DNA of 64,000 bases from contig NZ_CP031395.1 in the NCBI RefSeq assembly GCF_004328645.1, forward strand, positions 3,683,501 to 3,747,500, written 5' to 3'. The translations under genes were made by a program, and so were the position numbers. Shown in pieces: positions 16,918-26,064 of the stretch. Source of the stretch: Hylemonella gracilis (GTDB lineage Bacteria > Pseudomonadota > Gammaproteobacteria > Burkholderiales > Burkholderiaceae_C). Each line of letters starts with the position of its first letter. The first letter of the stretch is position 1. Under the pieces are notes generated by a model. The model made no database searches. It saw nothing but the letters and a program-made list of their open reading frames with translations, and was not told where the DNA came from.

Positions 16918-18114
16918 TCAGATACGGCTCGAACGCGACAGCACGTCGACCCAAACCGCCAGCACCAGGATCGCGCCTTTGACGATCATCTGCCAGTAGG
17001 CGTCGACGTCGAGCATCGACATGCCGTTGTCCAGGCTGGCCATCACCAGCGCGCCGATCAGCGCGCCGTAGACGGTGCCGGATCCACCACGCATCGAGGT
17101 GCCGCCGATGAAACAGGCCGCGATGGCGTCGAGCTCCCCCTGTGAACCCGCCGACGGAGAACCAGCGGCCAGACGCGCCGTGTTGATCATCCCGGCGAAC
17201 GCGCACATCAGCCCCATCAACGCAAACACCGCCAACTTGACGCGGTCGGTGTTGATGCCCGACAGACGCGTGGCATCCAGGTTCGAGCCCACCGCGTAGA
17301 TGCGTCGCCCAAAGACCGTCTGCGTGGCAATCCAGGAAAAGACGCCCAGCATCACGAGCAGGAGCAGCACCGGCACGGGAATACCGCCGTACTGATCGAG
17401 CATGGTCATGAAACCGGCGATCAGGACGCCAACGACGACGACTTTCGCGACGTCTTGCCAGATCGGCGCGACCATCAGTTGATACCGCTGTTGACTGCGG
17501 CGACGCATGATCGTCAGCGCGGCCAGCAGCACGAAGATCAGAACAGCCATGGCATGTCCGAGCAGACGTGGCAGGTAGCCCTGCCCGATGAAGACAAACT
17601 CCTCCGAGACGGGCGCGATGGTCGAGCCACCCGTCGCGCCGAGCAGGATGCCGCGGTAGGCGAGCATGCCGCCCAGGCCAACGATGAAGGAGGGAATGCC
17701 GCCGTAGGTGGACAACCAGCCGTTGAACAGTCCGGCGGCCGTTCCTATCAACAGCACCGTGGGAAACGTGTACCAGATCGGCCAGCCGAAACTCACGTCC
17801 AGGATGGCGGCCAGACCACCCAGCAGGCCCAGTAAAGCGCCAACCGACAAGTCGATCTCGCCCGCGATGATCACGAAGACCATGCCGCAGGCCAGCATGC
17901 CGGTGATCGACATCTGCCGCAGCAGGTTCGACACATTGCGCGGCGTGATGAAGGATCCCTCGGTCATCACCGAGAAAAAGATCCAGATCACGGCCACCGC
18001 GATCAGCAGGGCCAGGATCTTGTAGCGCATGAACAGCTGTTGCGGACGTTGCGAAGAACCGCTGCCCGCTTCTTGCGGTGCCATGGCGGGGGAGGATAGG
18101 GTTTCAGGGATCAT
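16918..18114 (-). CDS. xylH: D-xylose ABC transporter permease XylH
   Basis: 398 aa with about ten hydrophobic segments. The BPD_transp_2 family signature is visible ([19 protein letters not shown], and [20 protein letters not shown]). The length fits XylH-type permeases, which are longer than RbsC. Its ATG overlaps the xylG stop as ATGA, giving translational coupling. It forms the membrane channel for XylF-bound sugar with XylG as ATPase. Confidence 0.95.
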   Translation of the reverse strand: MIPETLSSPAMAPQEAGSGSSQRPQQLFMRYKILALLIAVAVIWIFFSVMTEGSFITPRNVSNLLRQMSITGMLACGMVFVIIAGEIDLSVGALLGLLGGLAAILDVSFGWPIWYTFPTVLLIGTAAGLFNGWLSTYGGIPSFIVGLGGMLAYRGILLGATGGSTIAPVSEEFVFIGQGYLPRLLGHAMAVLIFVLLAALTIMRRRSQQRYQLMVAPIWQDVAKVVVVGVLIAGFMTMLDQYGGIPVPVLLLLVMLGVFSWIATQTVFGRRIYAVGSNLDATRLSGINTDRVKLAVFALMGLMCAFAGMINTARLAAGSPSAGSQGELDAIAACFIGGTSMRGGSGTVYGALIGALVMASLDNGMSMLDVDAYWQMIVKGAILVLAVWVDVLSRSSRI

Positions 18115-19667
18115 GCTGCCATCACTTCACTGCTGGGGGAACGCCGCGCCGGTTGGATCGCGGCGGTCAGAATGTCTTCTTGCGTCAGGTTCTCGTTGAC
18201 GAAATCGCCACGCAGCTCGCCCTCGCCGATCACCAGCACCCGGTCGCTGAGACCGAGCACCTCGGGCAGCTCGGACGACACGACGATGATGGCCATGCCC
18301 TCGCGCGCGAGACGGAAGATCAGTTTGTAGATTTCGTACTTCGCACCCACATCGACGCCACGTGTCGGTTCGTCGAGGATCAGCACGCGCGGGTGGGTCA
18401 GCAGCATGCGCGTGAGCACGGCCTTCTGCTGATTGCCCCCGGACAGGCTGGCAATCGGCAGCATGGGATGCGCGGCGCGCACCGACAGACGCTGCATCTC
18501 GGCACGAATCGTGTCCAGCTCCGCCGACGCCTCGATGCGCCCGCCCTGCGCGAAGCGCTGCAGCACGGCCAGGGTGATGTTGTGCCCAACGCTCATGAGC
18601 GGAACGATGCCGTGCAACTTGCGATCTTCCGGCACCATCGCGATGCCCGAGCGGATCGCGTCCAGCGGCGAGCGGATCTTCACCGGCTTGCCGTCGAGCA
18701 GCACCTGGGCACGACTCGCGCCCCGATAGGCACCAAAAATTGCCTGCATCAATTCGGTCCGCCCCGCGCCCACCAGGCCCGCCACGCCGAGAATCTCGCC
18801 ACGGCGCAGGCTGAAGGAAACATCGTCCACGCGCTTTCGGTGCGCATTGTTGACATCATGGCAAGTCACATGGCGGGCCTCGAACAAGACCTCTCCGATT
18901 TCATGCGGCTCACGCGGAAACAGGTTGCTGATTTCTCGCCCCACCATCTGCGTGATGATGCGGTCGGTACTCAAGTCCTTCATCGGTGCCGTGGCCACGT
19001 GCCGACCATCGCGGATCACCGTGATGGTGTCGCACACTGCCGCCACCTCGTCGAGCTTGTGCGAGATGTAGACGCACGCGACACCACGTTTCTTCAAGTC
19101 GCGCACGATGTCGAGCAGGATACGTATCTCGGTCGCCGTCAGCGAGGACGAAGGTTCGTCAAGAATCAAGAGCTTGGCCTGTTTGTTCAAGGCCTTGGCG
19201 ATCTCGATCAGCTGCTGATGTCCACCGCCATAGTTCATGACCGGCTGGGCCACGTTGATGCCTTTGATGTTCAATCCACGCAGCAACTCGTCAGCGCGCT
19301 GATACATCGCGTCATAGTTCATGCGCCCGCCGGGCAGCGTGATTTCATTGCCAAGGAAAATGTTCTCGGCCACCGACAGTTCGGGCACGAGCATCAATTC
19401 CTGGTGGATGATGACGATGCCGGCCCGCTCGGTGTCGCGGATGCCCCGCGCCTCGAGCGGCGCACCATCCCAGTAGATGGCACCGTCCCAGGTGCCGTGC
19501 GGGTAGACCCCCGAGAGCACCTTCATCAGTGTGGACTTGCCCGCGCCATTCTCACCACACAGGCCAACGCATTCACCCGGCATCACCGTCAGGTCGATGC
19601 CATCGAGCGCCTTGACACCCGCGAACGCCTTGACGATGCCACGCATCGCCAGCAAAGGTTGTGTCAT
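18111..19667 (-). CDS. xylG: D-xylose ABC transporter ATP-binding protein XylG
   Basis: 518 aa from the ATG of [10 protein letters not shown], with GGAGAAAAAGC upstream. Two fused ABC domains, as in all sugar CUT2 ATPases. First: Walker [13 protein letters not shown], signature (degenerate) YGGGHQQ, Walker [12 protein letters not shown]. Second: degenerate Walker A ([12 protein letters not shown]), signature LSGGNQQK, Walker [15 protein letters not shown]. It powers uptake through XylH. Confidence 0.96.
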   Translation of the reverse strand: MTQPLLAMRGIVKAFAGVKALDGIDLTVMPGECVGLCGENGAGKSTLMKVLSGVYPHGTWDGAIYWDGAPLEARGIRDTERAGIVIIHQELMLVPELSVAENIFLGNEITLPGGRMNYDAMYQRADELLRGLNIKGINVAQPVMNYGGGHQQLIEIAKALNKQAKLLILDEPSSSLTATEIRILLDIVRDLKKRGVACVYISHKLDEVAAVCDTITVIRDGRHVATAPMKDLSTDRIITQMVGREISNLFPREPHEIGEVLFEARHVTCHDVNNAHRKRVDDVSFSLRRGEILGVAGLVGAGRTELMQAIFGAYRGASRAQVLLDGKPVKIRSPLDAIRSGIAMVPEDRKLHGIVPLMSVGHNITLAVLQRFAQGGRIEASAELDTIRAEMQRLSVRAAHPMLPIASLSGGNQQKAVLTRMLLTHPRVLILDEPTRGVDVGAKYEIYKLIFRLAREGMAIIVVSSELPEVLGLSDRVLVIGEGELRGDFVNENLTQEDILTAAIQPARRSPSSEVMAA

Positions 19668-19740
19668 GCTTTTTCTCCACGCGCGAAGCGCGGTGGGTAC
19701 GTCGGCCGACGCACCCACCCTGCGATCGCAAGCGGCCCGG

Positions 19741-20766
19741 TTACTTGCCGCTGATCTGCGCCTGGGTGTAGAGACCGTCCTTGACGACCAGATCGATGTT
19801 CGACTTGGTCAACACGGTCGGTTGCAGCAGCACGGTGTCAACCTTTTTCTTGCCGTTGTCGTACTGCGAGTTGTAGGTCGGTTTGGCGCCCTTGGCGAGA
19901 TCCACCGCCAACTGGGCCGCGGTGGTCGCGATCTGCTTGAGCGGCTTGTAGACCGTCATCGTCTGCGTGCCAGCGATCAGGCGCTTGACGGCGGCCAGGT
20001 CGGCGTCCTGGCCCGAGATCGGCACTTTGCCGGCCATGCGTTGCGCGGCCAGCGCCTGGATCGCGCCGCCCGCTGTGCCGTCGTTCGAGGCGACCACGGC
20101 GTCGATCTTGTTGCCATTGGCGGTCAACGCGTTTTCCATGATCGAGAGCGCGGTGGATGGGCTCCACTCAGGCACCCATTGCGAACCGACCACCTTGATG
20201 TCCCCGCGGTCGATCGCGGGCTGCAGCACCTTCAACTGGCCTTCGCGCAGCATCTTGGCGTTGTTGTCGGTCGGCGCGCCGCCCAGCAGGAAATAATTGC
20301 CCTTCGGACGCGCGCTGTAGACGCCCTGCGCCTGCATTTCCCCGACCTTGTGGTTGTCGAAGGAAATGTAGGCATCGACGTCGGCGTCGAGGATCAGTCG
20401 GTCATACGACAGCACCTTGATGCCGGCTTTCTTCGCCTCGGCCACGACGTTGGTCAGGGCCTTGGAGTTGAACGGCACGATCACGATCACATCCACGCCA
20501 CGCGAAATCATGTTTTCGATCTGGGCAATCTGGCGTGCCTCGTTGGCGTCGGCCGATTGCACCGACACCTTGGCACCGAGCTTCATGGCCGCGGCCACGA
20601 AATAGTCACGATCACGCGCCCAACGCTCGACGCGCAGGTCATCGATGCTGAAACCGATCTCCGGATGCTCCTTGCTGGCATGCGCCATCGACCCGAGCAG
20701 CGAACTGGCGAGGATGGCACCACAGGCCAGCGCACCCAGTACGGAACGACGTTTGCTGAAAATCAT
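19741..20766 (-). CDS. xylF: D-xylose ABC transporter substrate-binding protein XylF
   Basis: 341 aa from the ATG of [13 protein letters not shown], with AGGAGTG upstream. Residues 1-30 are a Sec/Tat-like signal (SKRRS then a hydrophobic core and AHA|SKE). The mature periplasmic protein has xylose-binding features: [49 protein letters not shown] and [12 protein letters not shown]. It is first of the xylFGH-xylB-xylC operon and is divergent from xylR. Confidence 0.96.
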   Translation of the reverse strand: MIFSKRRSVLGALACGAILASSLLGSMAHASKEHPEIGFSIDDLRVERWARDRDYFVAAAMKLGAKVSVQSADANEARQIAQIENMISRGVDVIVIVPFNSKALTNVVAEAKKAGIKVLSYDRLILDADVDAYISFDNHKVGEMQAQGVYSARPKGNYFLLGGAPTDNNAKMLREGQLKVLQPAIDRGDIKVVGSQWVPEWSPSTALSIMENALTANGNKIDAVVASNDGTAGGAIQALAAQRMAGKVPISGQDADLAAVKRLIAGTQTMTVYKPLKQIATTAAQLAVDLAKGAKPTYNSQYDNGKKKVDTVLLQPTVLTKSNIDLVVKDGLYTQAQISGK

Positions 20767-21056
20767 TTGTCTCACTCCTGTTTTGTATTGATTGATGGGC
20801 CGATGAATCGGTCCATGACTCGAAGCACGGACCCCGCACGCGACTCGATGCCGCGTGTGAATCCGCCCCCGTCGCGTGCGGTCCTTCAAGAAGGAAGCAC
20901 GCAGGGCGTTTTCATCGTAGCCCTCTCCCATCCCGCGGTCGATTGTGAAATCGGCCAATGAATCTAATGTTTATTTATCATCGCGGTCGGTACATGCGCC
21001 ATGCCAGCGGCATTGGTGGTTCCACCTAGGTACTAACAAGAAGAGAAGAAGAGCGC
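20767..21056. promoter_or_regulatory. Divergent xylF-xylR control region
   Basis: About 290 bp between the two start codons. An AT-rich patch (TCTAATGTTTATTTATCAT, 20962-20980) stands out from the GC-rich surroundings and is the likely core promoter/operator. The segment just before xylR carries GAAGAAGAG as ribosome site. No clear inverted repeat was identified, so the XylR operator is not placed. Confidence 0.5.
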
Positions 21057-22340
21057 ATGGCCATGGAGCCGCGCCAGGCCATCCACGGAGACAAGTCGAC
21101 ATCCAGCGAGACCGCGTCAGCCACCATGCACAGCCCCTCGCCCGCGCATCCGCGCATCCACCGGATCGCGCTCCTGTTCAGCGCGAACAAGATCTACGAC
21201 CGGGAAATCATCGTCGGCATTGGCGACTACCTGCGCTCGACGCGGGTCACCTGGGATCTCTTCCTCGAGGACGATTACCACTGCCGACTCGCAGGCATCG
21301 AGCACTTCGACGGCGACGGCATCATTGCCGACTTCGACGACCCGGCCGTCGCTGAGGCGCTGCAGCACTGCCGCCTGCCCATCGTCGCGATCGGCGCCTC
21401 CTACGAAGACCCGGCGGCCTATCCGAGCCAGCACCCCTACGTCGCGATCGACAACGGGCAGCTGATCTCGCTGGCCTACAACCACCTGATCTCTGCGGGC
21501 CTGCAGAACTTCGCCCTGTACAGCCTGCCTGAATCGGCGGGCTACCGCTGGGCACAGGAACGTGAGCGGATCTACCTGCGCCTGCGCCAGGCCGATCAGC
21601 CCGGCGCGCCCGCGCACGACGAGATTTACCGCGGCCTGCTCACCAGCGCGCTGGCATGGAACCAGGCCAGCGCCCAGTTGATCGACTGGTTGCGCGCCCT
21701 GCCCAAGCCGGTCGGCATCATCGCCGTCAACGACGCGCGCGCGCGCCATCTGCTGCAGGCCTGCCTGCGGGCCGATCTCGCCGTTCCCGAGCAGGTCGCG
21801 ATCATTGGCATCGACAACGATCCGCTGGCCCGCACCCTGGGCCGCATCCCGCTGTCCTCCGTCATCCAGAGCACGGAGGAGATGGGGCGTACCGCCGCGC
21901 ACCTCCTGCACCAGATGCTGGGTGGCGTGCGCCTGCCCGGACACCGGGTGCTCATTGACCCGGTCGGCATCAATGCGCTCGCGTCGTCCCGCCATCAACC
22001 CCTGTCGAACCCCTACGTGATGCGCGCGCGTCACTTCATCCGGCAATACGCCTGCCAGGGCATCAAGACCGAGCAGGTGGCCGCTTACGTGGGCATCTCA
22101 CGCTCGGCGCTGGAAGAGCATTTCCGCCGCGACCTCAGCTGCACCGTGCATCAGGCGATCCTGTCCCACAAACTCGACGTTGCCAAGGACATGCTGGCGC
22201 GACGCGACGCCTCGAGCGCCGATGTCGCCGTGCGCAGCGGCTTCACCTCGCTGCAGTACATGTACACCGTCTTCCGCCGCGAACTCGACTGCACGCCGCG
22301 CGAGTACCAGGAGCGCATGACCTCGGCGACCCGGGCGTGA
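21057..22340 (+). CDS. xylR: XylR-type transcriptional regulator (sugar-binding domain plus AraC HTH)
   Basis: 427 aa. Residues about 35-320 are a periplasmic-binding-protein-like domain (RIALLFSANKIYDREIIVGI, then AIIGIDNDPLARTLGRIPLSS and GRTAAHLLHQML), as in E. coli XylR. The last 100 residues are an AraC/XylS double helix-turn-helix (YVGISRSALEEHFRRDL and ADVAVRSGFTSLQYMYTVFRRELDCTP). It should activate the divergent xylFGH-xylB-xylC operon when xylose is bound. The ATG at 21057 has a purine-rich ribosome site; an ATG at 21126 lies closer to the conserved domain but has none. Confidence 0.94.
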   Translation: MAMEPRQAIHGDKSTSSETASATMHSPSPAHPRIHRIALLFSANKIYDREIIVGIGDYLRSTRVTWDLFLEDDYHCRLAGIEHFDGDGIIADFDDPAVAEALQHCRLPIVAIGASYEDPAAYPSQHPYVAIDNGQLISLAYNHLISAGLQNFALYSLPESAGYRWAQERERIYLRLRQADQPGAPAHDEIYRGLLTSALAWNQASAQLIDWLRALPKPVGIIAVNDARARHLLQACLRADLAVPEQVAIIGIDNDPLARTLGRIPLSSVIQSTEEMGRTAAHLLHQMLGGVRLPGHRVLIDPVGINALASSRHQPLSNPYVMRARHFIRQYACQGIKTEQVAAYVGISRSALEEHFRRDLSCTVHQAILSHKLDVAKDMLARRDASSADVAVRSGFTSLQYMYTVFRRELDCTPREYQERMTSATRA

Positions 22341-22390
22341 ATGCCGAGTCCGCGAGAGCGTGTCGATCGGGCCGCCCGCGAGCCAGTGTC

Positions 22391-22431
22391 AAAAGAAAAA
22401 GCCGCCCGGCGCGACAGGCGCGGGGCGGCTT
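22391..22431 (-). terminator. Rho-independent terminator of the gntK-TRAP operon
   Basis: Read on the minus strand, a GC-rich stem (AAGCCGCCCCGCGCC paired with GGCGCGCCGGGCGGCTT, with small irregularities) is followed by TTTTTCTTTT. It lies 20 bp after the dctP stop. On the plus strand there is no T-run, so it would act poorly for xylR. Confidence 0.85.
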
Positions 22432-22451
22432 GCTGGACCCGGGAAACGGGC

Positions 22452-23471
22452 TTATTTCTTCGCGCGCAAGCGCTTGAGCTCGGCCTGGGTTTCGTCCCAC
22501 AGGGCCTGGCCCACGCCGGTGGCGATGCTGGCATTCACCTGCGTCAGGCGCGCGCGCATGCGGTCGGTCTCGGCGGGGGTCAGCTCGTTGATCAGCATGC
22601 CCTTGGCACGCAGCTCAGCCAGGGCCTGGGCGGCCTCGGCGCGTGTGTCCGTGCGCTCGAAGTCACGGCTCTTCTTCGCGGCGTCCAGCAGGATCTTCTG
22701 CTCATCCTTGGACAGGGTGTCCCACCACTTCTTGCTGACGGTCACGATCCAGGGGCTGTAGACGTGGTTGGTCACGCTCAGGTACTTCTGGACTTCGTAG
22801 AACTTGCTCGACAGGATGGTGTTGTACGGGTTCTCCTGGCCATCCACCGTCTTGGTTTCCAGCGCGCTGAACAGTTCGGAGAACGGCAGCGGCACGGCGT
22901 TGGCGCCCAGCGTCTTGAAGCTGTCGAGGAAGACGTTGTTCTGCATCACGCGCAGCTTGATGCCGTCCATGTCCTCCACCTTGGTGACCGGACGCTTGTT
23001 GTTGGTCAGGTTGCGGAAGCCGTTTTCCCAGTAGACCAGGCCGACCAGGCCCTTTTCCTGCAGCTTGTCCATCACCTTCTGGCCCACCGGGCCGTCCAGC
23101 AGGGCATCGGCTTCCTGGGAGTTGTTGAAGAGGAAGGGCGTGTCCCACAGCGCCATTTCCTGGGTGATGCCCACCAGGGTGGCGGTGGAGCCCACCATCA
23201 TCTCCTGGGCACCGCCGATCAGGGCCTGCTGCATCTGCACGTCCGAGCCCAGGGCCGCCGCGCCCACCGCGCGCAGGCGCAGCTTGCCATTGGAAGCCTT
23301 GGCCACCTCGTCGGCGAACACCTTGACCGCGCGGCCCTGGTTGGACTGTTCGTTCAGGCCGTAGCCAAAGCGGATGATGCGCGACTTCACGTCCTGGGCC
23401 AGACCGGCCAGGGGCGCGGCCAGCACAGCGGCCGTGGTGGCGGCGAGCAGGGTGCGTCGAATCAGTTTCAT
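22452..23471 (-). CDS. dctP: TRAP transporter solute-binding protein DctP
   Basis: 339 aa with a cleavable signal (MKLIRRTLLAATTAAV to GLAQ). The DctP family pattern is clear: RFGYGLNEQSNQGRAVKVFADEV, then LWDTPFLFNN, MDGIKLRVMQN and ENPYNTILSSKFYEVQKYLSVTNH-type sequence (arginine in LRVMQ binds the substrate carboxylate). It is last in the operon gntK-dctQ-dctM-dctP, which points to a sugar acid such as gluconate as substrate. That specificity is inferred from context only. Confidence 0.94.
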   Translation of the reverse strand: MKLIRRTLLAATTAAVLAAPLAGLAQDVKSRIIRFGYGLNEQSNQGRAVKVFADEVAKASNGKLRLRAVGAAALGSDVQMQQALIGGAQEMMVGSTATLVGITQEMALWDTPFLFNNSQEADALLDGPVGQKVMDKLQEKGLVGLVYWENGFRNLTNNKRPVTKVEDMDGIKLRVMQNNVFLDSFKTLGANAVPLPFSELFSALETKTVDGQENPYNTILSSKFYEVQKYLSVTNHVYSPWIVTVSKKWWDTLSKDEQKILLDAAKKSRDFERTDTRAEAAQALAELRAKGMLINELTPAETDRMRARLTQVNASIATGVGQALWDETQAELKRLRAKK

Positions 23472-23511
23472 GGGATGTCTCCTTGAAGCGAGTGAAAGAA
23501 AGTAGGAACCG

Positions 23512-24807
23512 TCAGCGCAGCCAGGCCACGGGCAAGGTGACGATCTGCGGAAAGGCGATGAAGAGCAGCAGGATGGCCAGATAGACCACCAGATAGGGAT
23601 TCACCCCGCGAATCACCTCGTCCAGCCGCATGCGGCCCACGCCCGCCACCACGTTGAGTACCGTGCCCACGGGGGGGGTGATCAGGCCGATGGTGCCGTT
23701 GAGCACGAACATCAGGCCAAAGTACACCGGGTCGATGCCGGCCTTGACCGCGATGGGCAGCATCACGGGCGCGAAGATCAGGATGGTGGGCGTCAGGTCC
23801 AGCGCGGTGCCGATCAGGACCAGCACGCCCATCATCACCAGCATCAGCAGCTTGGGGTTCTCGGTCAGGCCACCGAGCCAGCCCGTCAACACGGTGGGCA
23901 GATCGGCCAGCGTGACCATGTAGCTGGCCACCTGCGCGCCCGCGCACAGGAACATCACGATGGCCGTGGTCTTGGCCGCGCGGGCCAGCACGCCTTGCAG
24001 CTGCGCGAGGGTCATCTCGCGGTGCACCAGCGTGGCGACCACCAGCGCGTAGAACGCCGCCACCACCGCCGCCTCGGTCGGCGTGAACACGCCGGACTTC
24101 ATGCCGCCAATGATGATGACCGGCATCAGCAAGGCCCAGAACGCCTTGACCGTGGCGCGCAAGCGTGCCTTGTAGGGCATGGGCTCGTCACGCTGCACGC
24201 CCGTCATGCGCGCGCTTTCGATCCGCCACGCGATCACCAGGCCCAGGCCCATGATGAAGCCAGGCACGATGCCCGAGAGGAAGAGCTGGGAAATCGAGGT
24301 GTTGGTCGTCACGCCATAGATCACCATGGGCATGGACGGCGGGATGATGGGCGCGATGATGCCACCCGCCGCCATCAGGCCGGCCGAACGACCCATGGGG
24401 TAGCCGTGCTGCTTCATCATGGGCAGCAGGATGGTGGCCAGCGCCGCCGTGTCCGCCAGGGCGGAGCCACTCATGCTGGCCATCAGCATGGCCGCGCCAA
24501 TCGTCACGAAACCCAGGCCGCCCCGGATGTGACCCACCCAGGCGCGCGCCATCTCGATGATGCGGCGGCTGATGCCGCCGGCGTTCATCAGTTCACCCGC
24601 AAGAATGAAGAAGGGCACGGCCAGCAGCGGAAAACTGTCGATGCCGGCCACCAGGTTCTGGGCCAGCAACTGGGTGTCCCAGAAATCCAGCGTCCAGGCC
24701 ATGCCCGCGCCAGTCAGCACCAGGGCAAAGGCCATGGGCACGCCCAGGCCCATGAACACCACCATGCCGAGGCAAAAAACAATGAAGGCTTGTGCTTCGA
24801 GACTCAT
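23512..24807 (-). CDS. dctM: TRAP transporter large permease DctM
   Basis: 431 aa from the ATG of MSLEAQAFIVFCLG (a GTG precedes it in frame). About twelve membrane segments, with family motifs GVPMAFALVLTGAG, LLAVPFFILAGELMNAGGISRRI and GGIIAPIIPPSMPMVIYG. It couples sodium flux to solute uptake. It follows dctQ with a few bases between and is followed by dctP after about 40 bp. Confidence 0.95.
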   Translation of the reverse strand: MSLEAQAFIVFCLGMVVFMGLGVPMAFALVLTGAGMAWTLDFWDTQLLAQNLVAGIDSFPLLAVPFFILAGELMNAGGISRRIIEMARAWVGHIRGGLGFVTIGAAMLMASMSGSALADTAALATILLPMMKQHGYPMGRSAGLMAAGGIIAPIIPPSMPMVIYGVTTNTSISQLFLSGIVPGFIMGLGLVIAWRIESARMTGVQRDEPMPYKARLRATVKAFWALLMPVIIIGGMKSGVFTPTEAAVVAAFYALVVATLVHREMTLAQLQGVLARAAKTTAIVMFLCAGAQVASYMVTLADLPTVLTGWLGGLTENPKLLMLVMMGVLVLIGTALDLTPTILIFAPVMLPIAVKAGIDPVYFGLMFVLNGTIGLITPPVGTVLNVVAGVGRMRLDEVIRGVNPYLVVYLAILLLFIAFPQIVTLPVAWLR

Positions 24808-24810
24808 CAC

Positions 24811-25311
24811 TCACTCCACTTCGGCTTCGTGCCCGAAATCCGGCAGGCGTCCGCGCACCAGATCGCGCAGTGCCATGCCCCCGATGGCGACGCTGCACAG
24901 CAGGGCCGGCAGGGGCAGCAAGGCCACGGGATAGCGCAACACCACGCTGTGGCTGTCCATGCCCACCACGACCTGTTGCCAGGCGCCCCAAGCCAGCATG
25001 ACGCAGGCCGCCACCACCAGCAGGTGGATGAGCCGCGCCAGCCAGGGCATGGCAGCACCATGGCGAAAGCGCCGGACCAGCGCGGTGAAGGCCATGTGCT
25101 CGCCGCGCGCGTAAGCCGCGGTCGCGCCGATGCAGACCAGCCAGACGAAAAGCAGGCGCGACAGTTCCTCGCTGGCCGCCACGCCACTGCCGAAGCCATA
25201 GCGCAGCACCACGTTGATGAACACCGCCAGCGCCATCACGGCTAGGCAGACCGCCATGAGCAGGCTGCCGAACCGCTGGGCAGCGGAAGGGGAATGGGAA
25301 TCTTGGGTCAT
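24811..25311 (-). CDS. dctQ: TRAP transporter small permease DctQ
   Basis: 166 aa with four hydrophobic helices (about 15-35, 48-66, 90-110, 128-148), matching the DctQ family. The family segment FINVVLRYGFGSGVAASEELSR is present, split here by the second helix start. It starts 12 bp after the gntK stop and forms the membrane complex with DctM. Confidence 0.92.
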   Translation of the reverse strand: MTQDSHSPSAAQRFGSLLMAVCLAVMALAVFINVVLRYGFGSGVAASEELSRLLFVWLVCIGATAAYARGEHMAFTALVRRFRHGAAMPWLARLIHLLVVAACVMLAWGAWQQVVVGMDSHSVVLRYPVALLPLPALLCSVAIGGMALRDLVRGRLPDFGHEAEVE

Positions 25312-25323
25312 GCCAGGGGCTCT

Positions 25324-25866
25324 TCAATCTTGAGGGATGGGTCGGCCCAGCCAGTCGCAGACCTGGCGACACAGCAGGTCCAGCGGCTGCAAGGCGTCAA
25401 GCGTCAGAACCCCGGTTTCGCCACTGGGGTCTTCCAGCGTCTGGAACTGACTCGCCACCAGGCTGACCGGAAAGATGTGGCCCGGCCGCGCGGCCACACG
25501 CTGGCGCGCCGCGTCCTGGTCCAGGCCCATGAAGGCGAAACGAAGGCCAGGCGCGGCGGCGCGCAGGCGGTCGCGGTAGGCGCGGCGCAGGGCGGAGCAG
25601 GTCAGCACCACGCCCGGTTCGGCGGCCAGCACGGCCCCCAGGCATTCCAGCCAGCCAGCCCGGTCCTCATCGTTCAGCGCGATGCCCGCGCGCATCTTGC
25701 GCACGTTCTCGGCAGAGTGGTAATCATCCCCCTCGTGCAGGCGCCAGCCCAACTGGCGGGCCACGGCTTGCGCCAGGCTGGATTTGCCACAACCAGCCAC
25801 ACCCATCACCACGAGGTGGTGCGGCGCGGACCTGGCATGGGGCACGGTAGTCGGTGTGTCGGACAT
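25324..25866 (-). CDS. gntK: Gluconokinase GntK
   Basis: 180 aa from the ATG of MSDTPTTVPHARS. P-loop VMGVAGCGKSSLAQA at about 20-34, substrate segment EGDDYHSAENVRKM, LNDEDRAGWL, and CSALRRAYRDRLR. These match thermoresistant gluconokinases, which phosphorylate D-gluconate to 6-phosphogluconate for the Entner-Doudoroff pathway. It is first in the operon with the TRAP transporter. A LacI-type operator lies 5-18 bp upstream of its start, so repression probably blocks initiation directly. Confidence 0.95.
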   Translation of the reverse strand: MSDTPTTVPHARSAPHHLVVMGVAGCGKSSLAQAVARQLGWRLHEGDDYHSAENVRKMRAGIALNDEDRAGWLECLGAVLAAEPGVVLTCSALRRAYRDRLRAAAPGLRFAFMGLDQDAARQRVAARPGHIFPVSLVASQFQTLEDPSGETGVLTLDALQPLDLLCRQVCDWLGRPIPQD

Positions 25867-25870
25867 GATT

Positions 25871-25884
25871 TGGTAGCGCTGTCC
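25871..25884. promoter_or_regulatory. LacI-type operator O1 (gntK side)
   Basis: TGGTAGCGCTGTCC matches the near-palindrome TGGTAGCGCTACCA with two changes in the right half. The central CG of AGCGCT is typical of LacI-family sites. A nearly identical site lies 136 bp away beside the regulator gene. Confidence 0.7.
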
Positions 25885-26006
25885 AGTGCTCCGTGAAAAC
25901 GGCACGTCAGGTGCGTGCCGTGCGGATGGATGAACGGTGTTGAGAAACCTGAATGAAAACCCTGATGAACCGGTTTGCGCTGCTGTGCAGCCTTGAATTT
26001 CTTCAA

Positions 26007-26020
26007 TGGTAGCGCTATCC
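26007..26020. promoter_or_regulatory. LacI-type operator O2 (regulator side)
   Basis: TGGTAGCGCTATCC shares 13 of 14 bases with O1 at 25871-25884, in the same orientation. It lies about 45 bp before the LacI-family gene, consistent with autoregulation and with joint control of the divergent gntK operon, possibly with looping. Confidence 0.7.
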
Positions 26021-26064
26021 TACCGCATCCCCTCTTTCCAAATCCGCAGGGATAACCCTTGAGC

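Noticed and set aside
18078..19754. Long open frame antisense to xylG
   Set aside because: Histidine- and arginine-rich composition without motifs; xylG on the other strand is unmistakable.
22391..22431. Terminator for xylR on the plus strand
   Set aside because: The stem is followed by TGCTGG on that strand; the T-run exists only on the minus strand.
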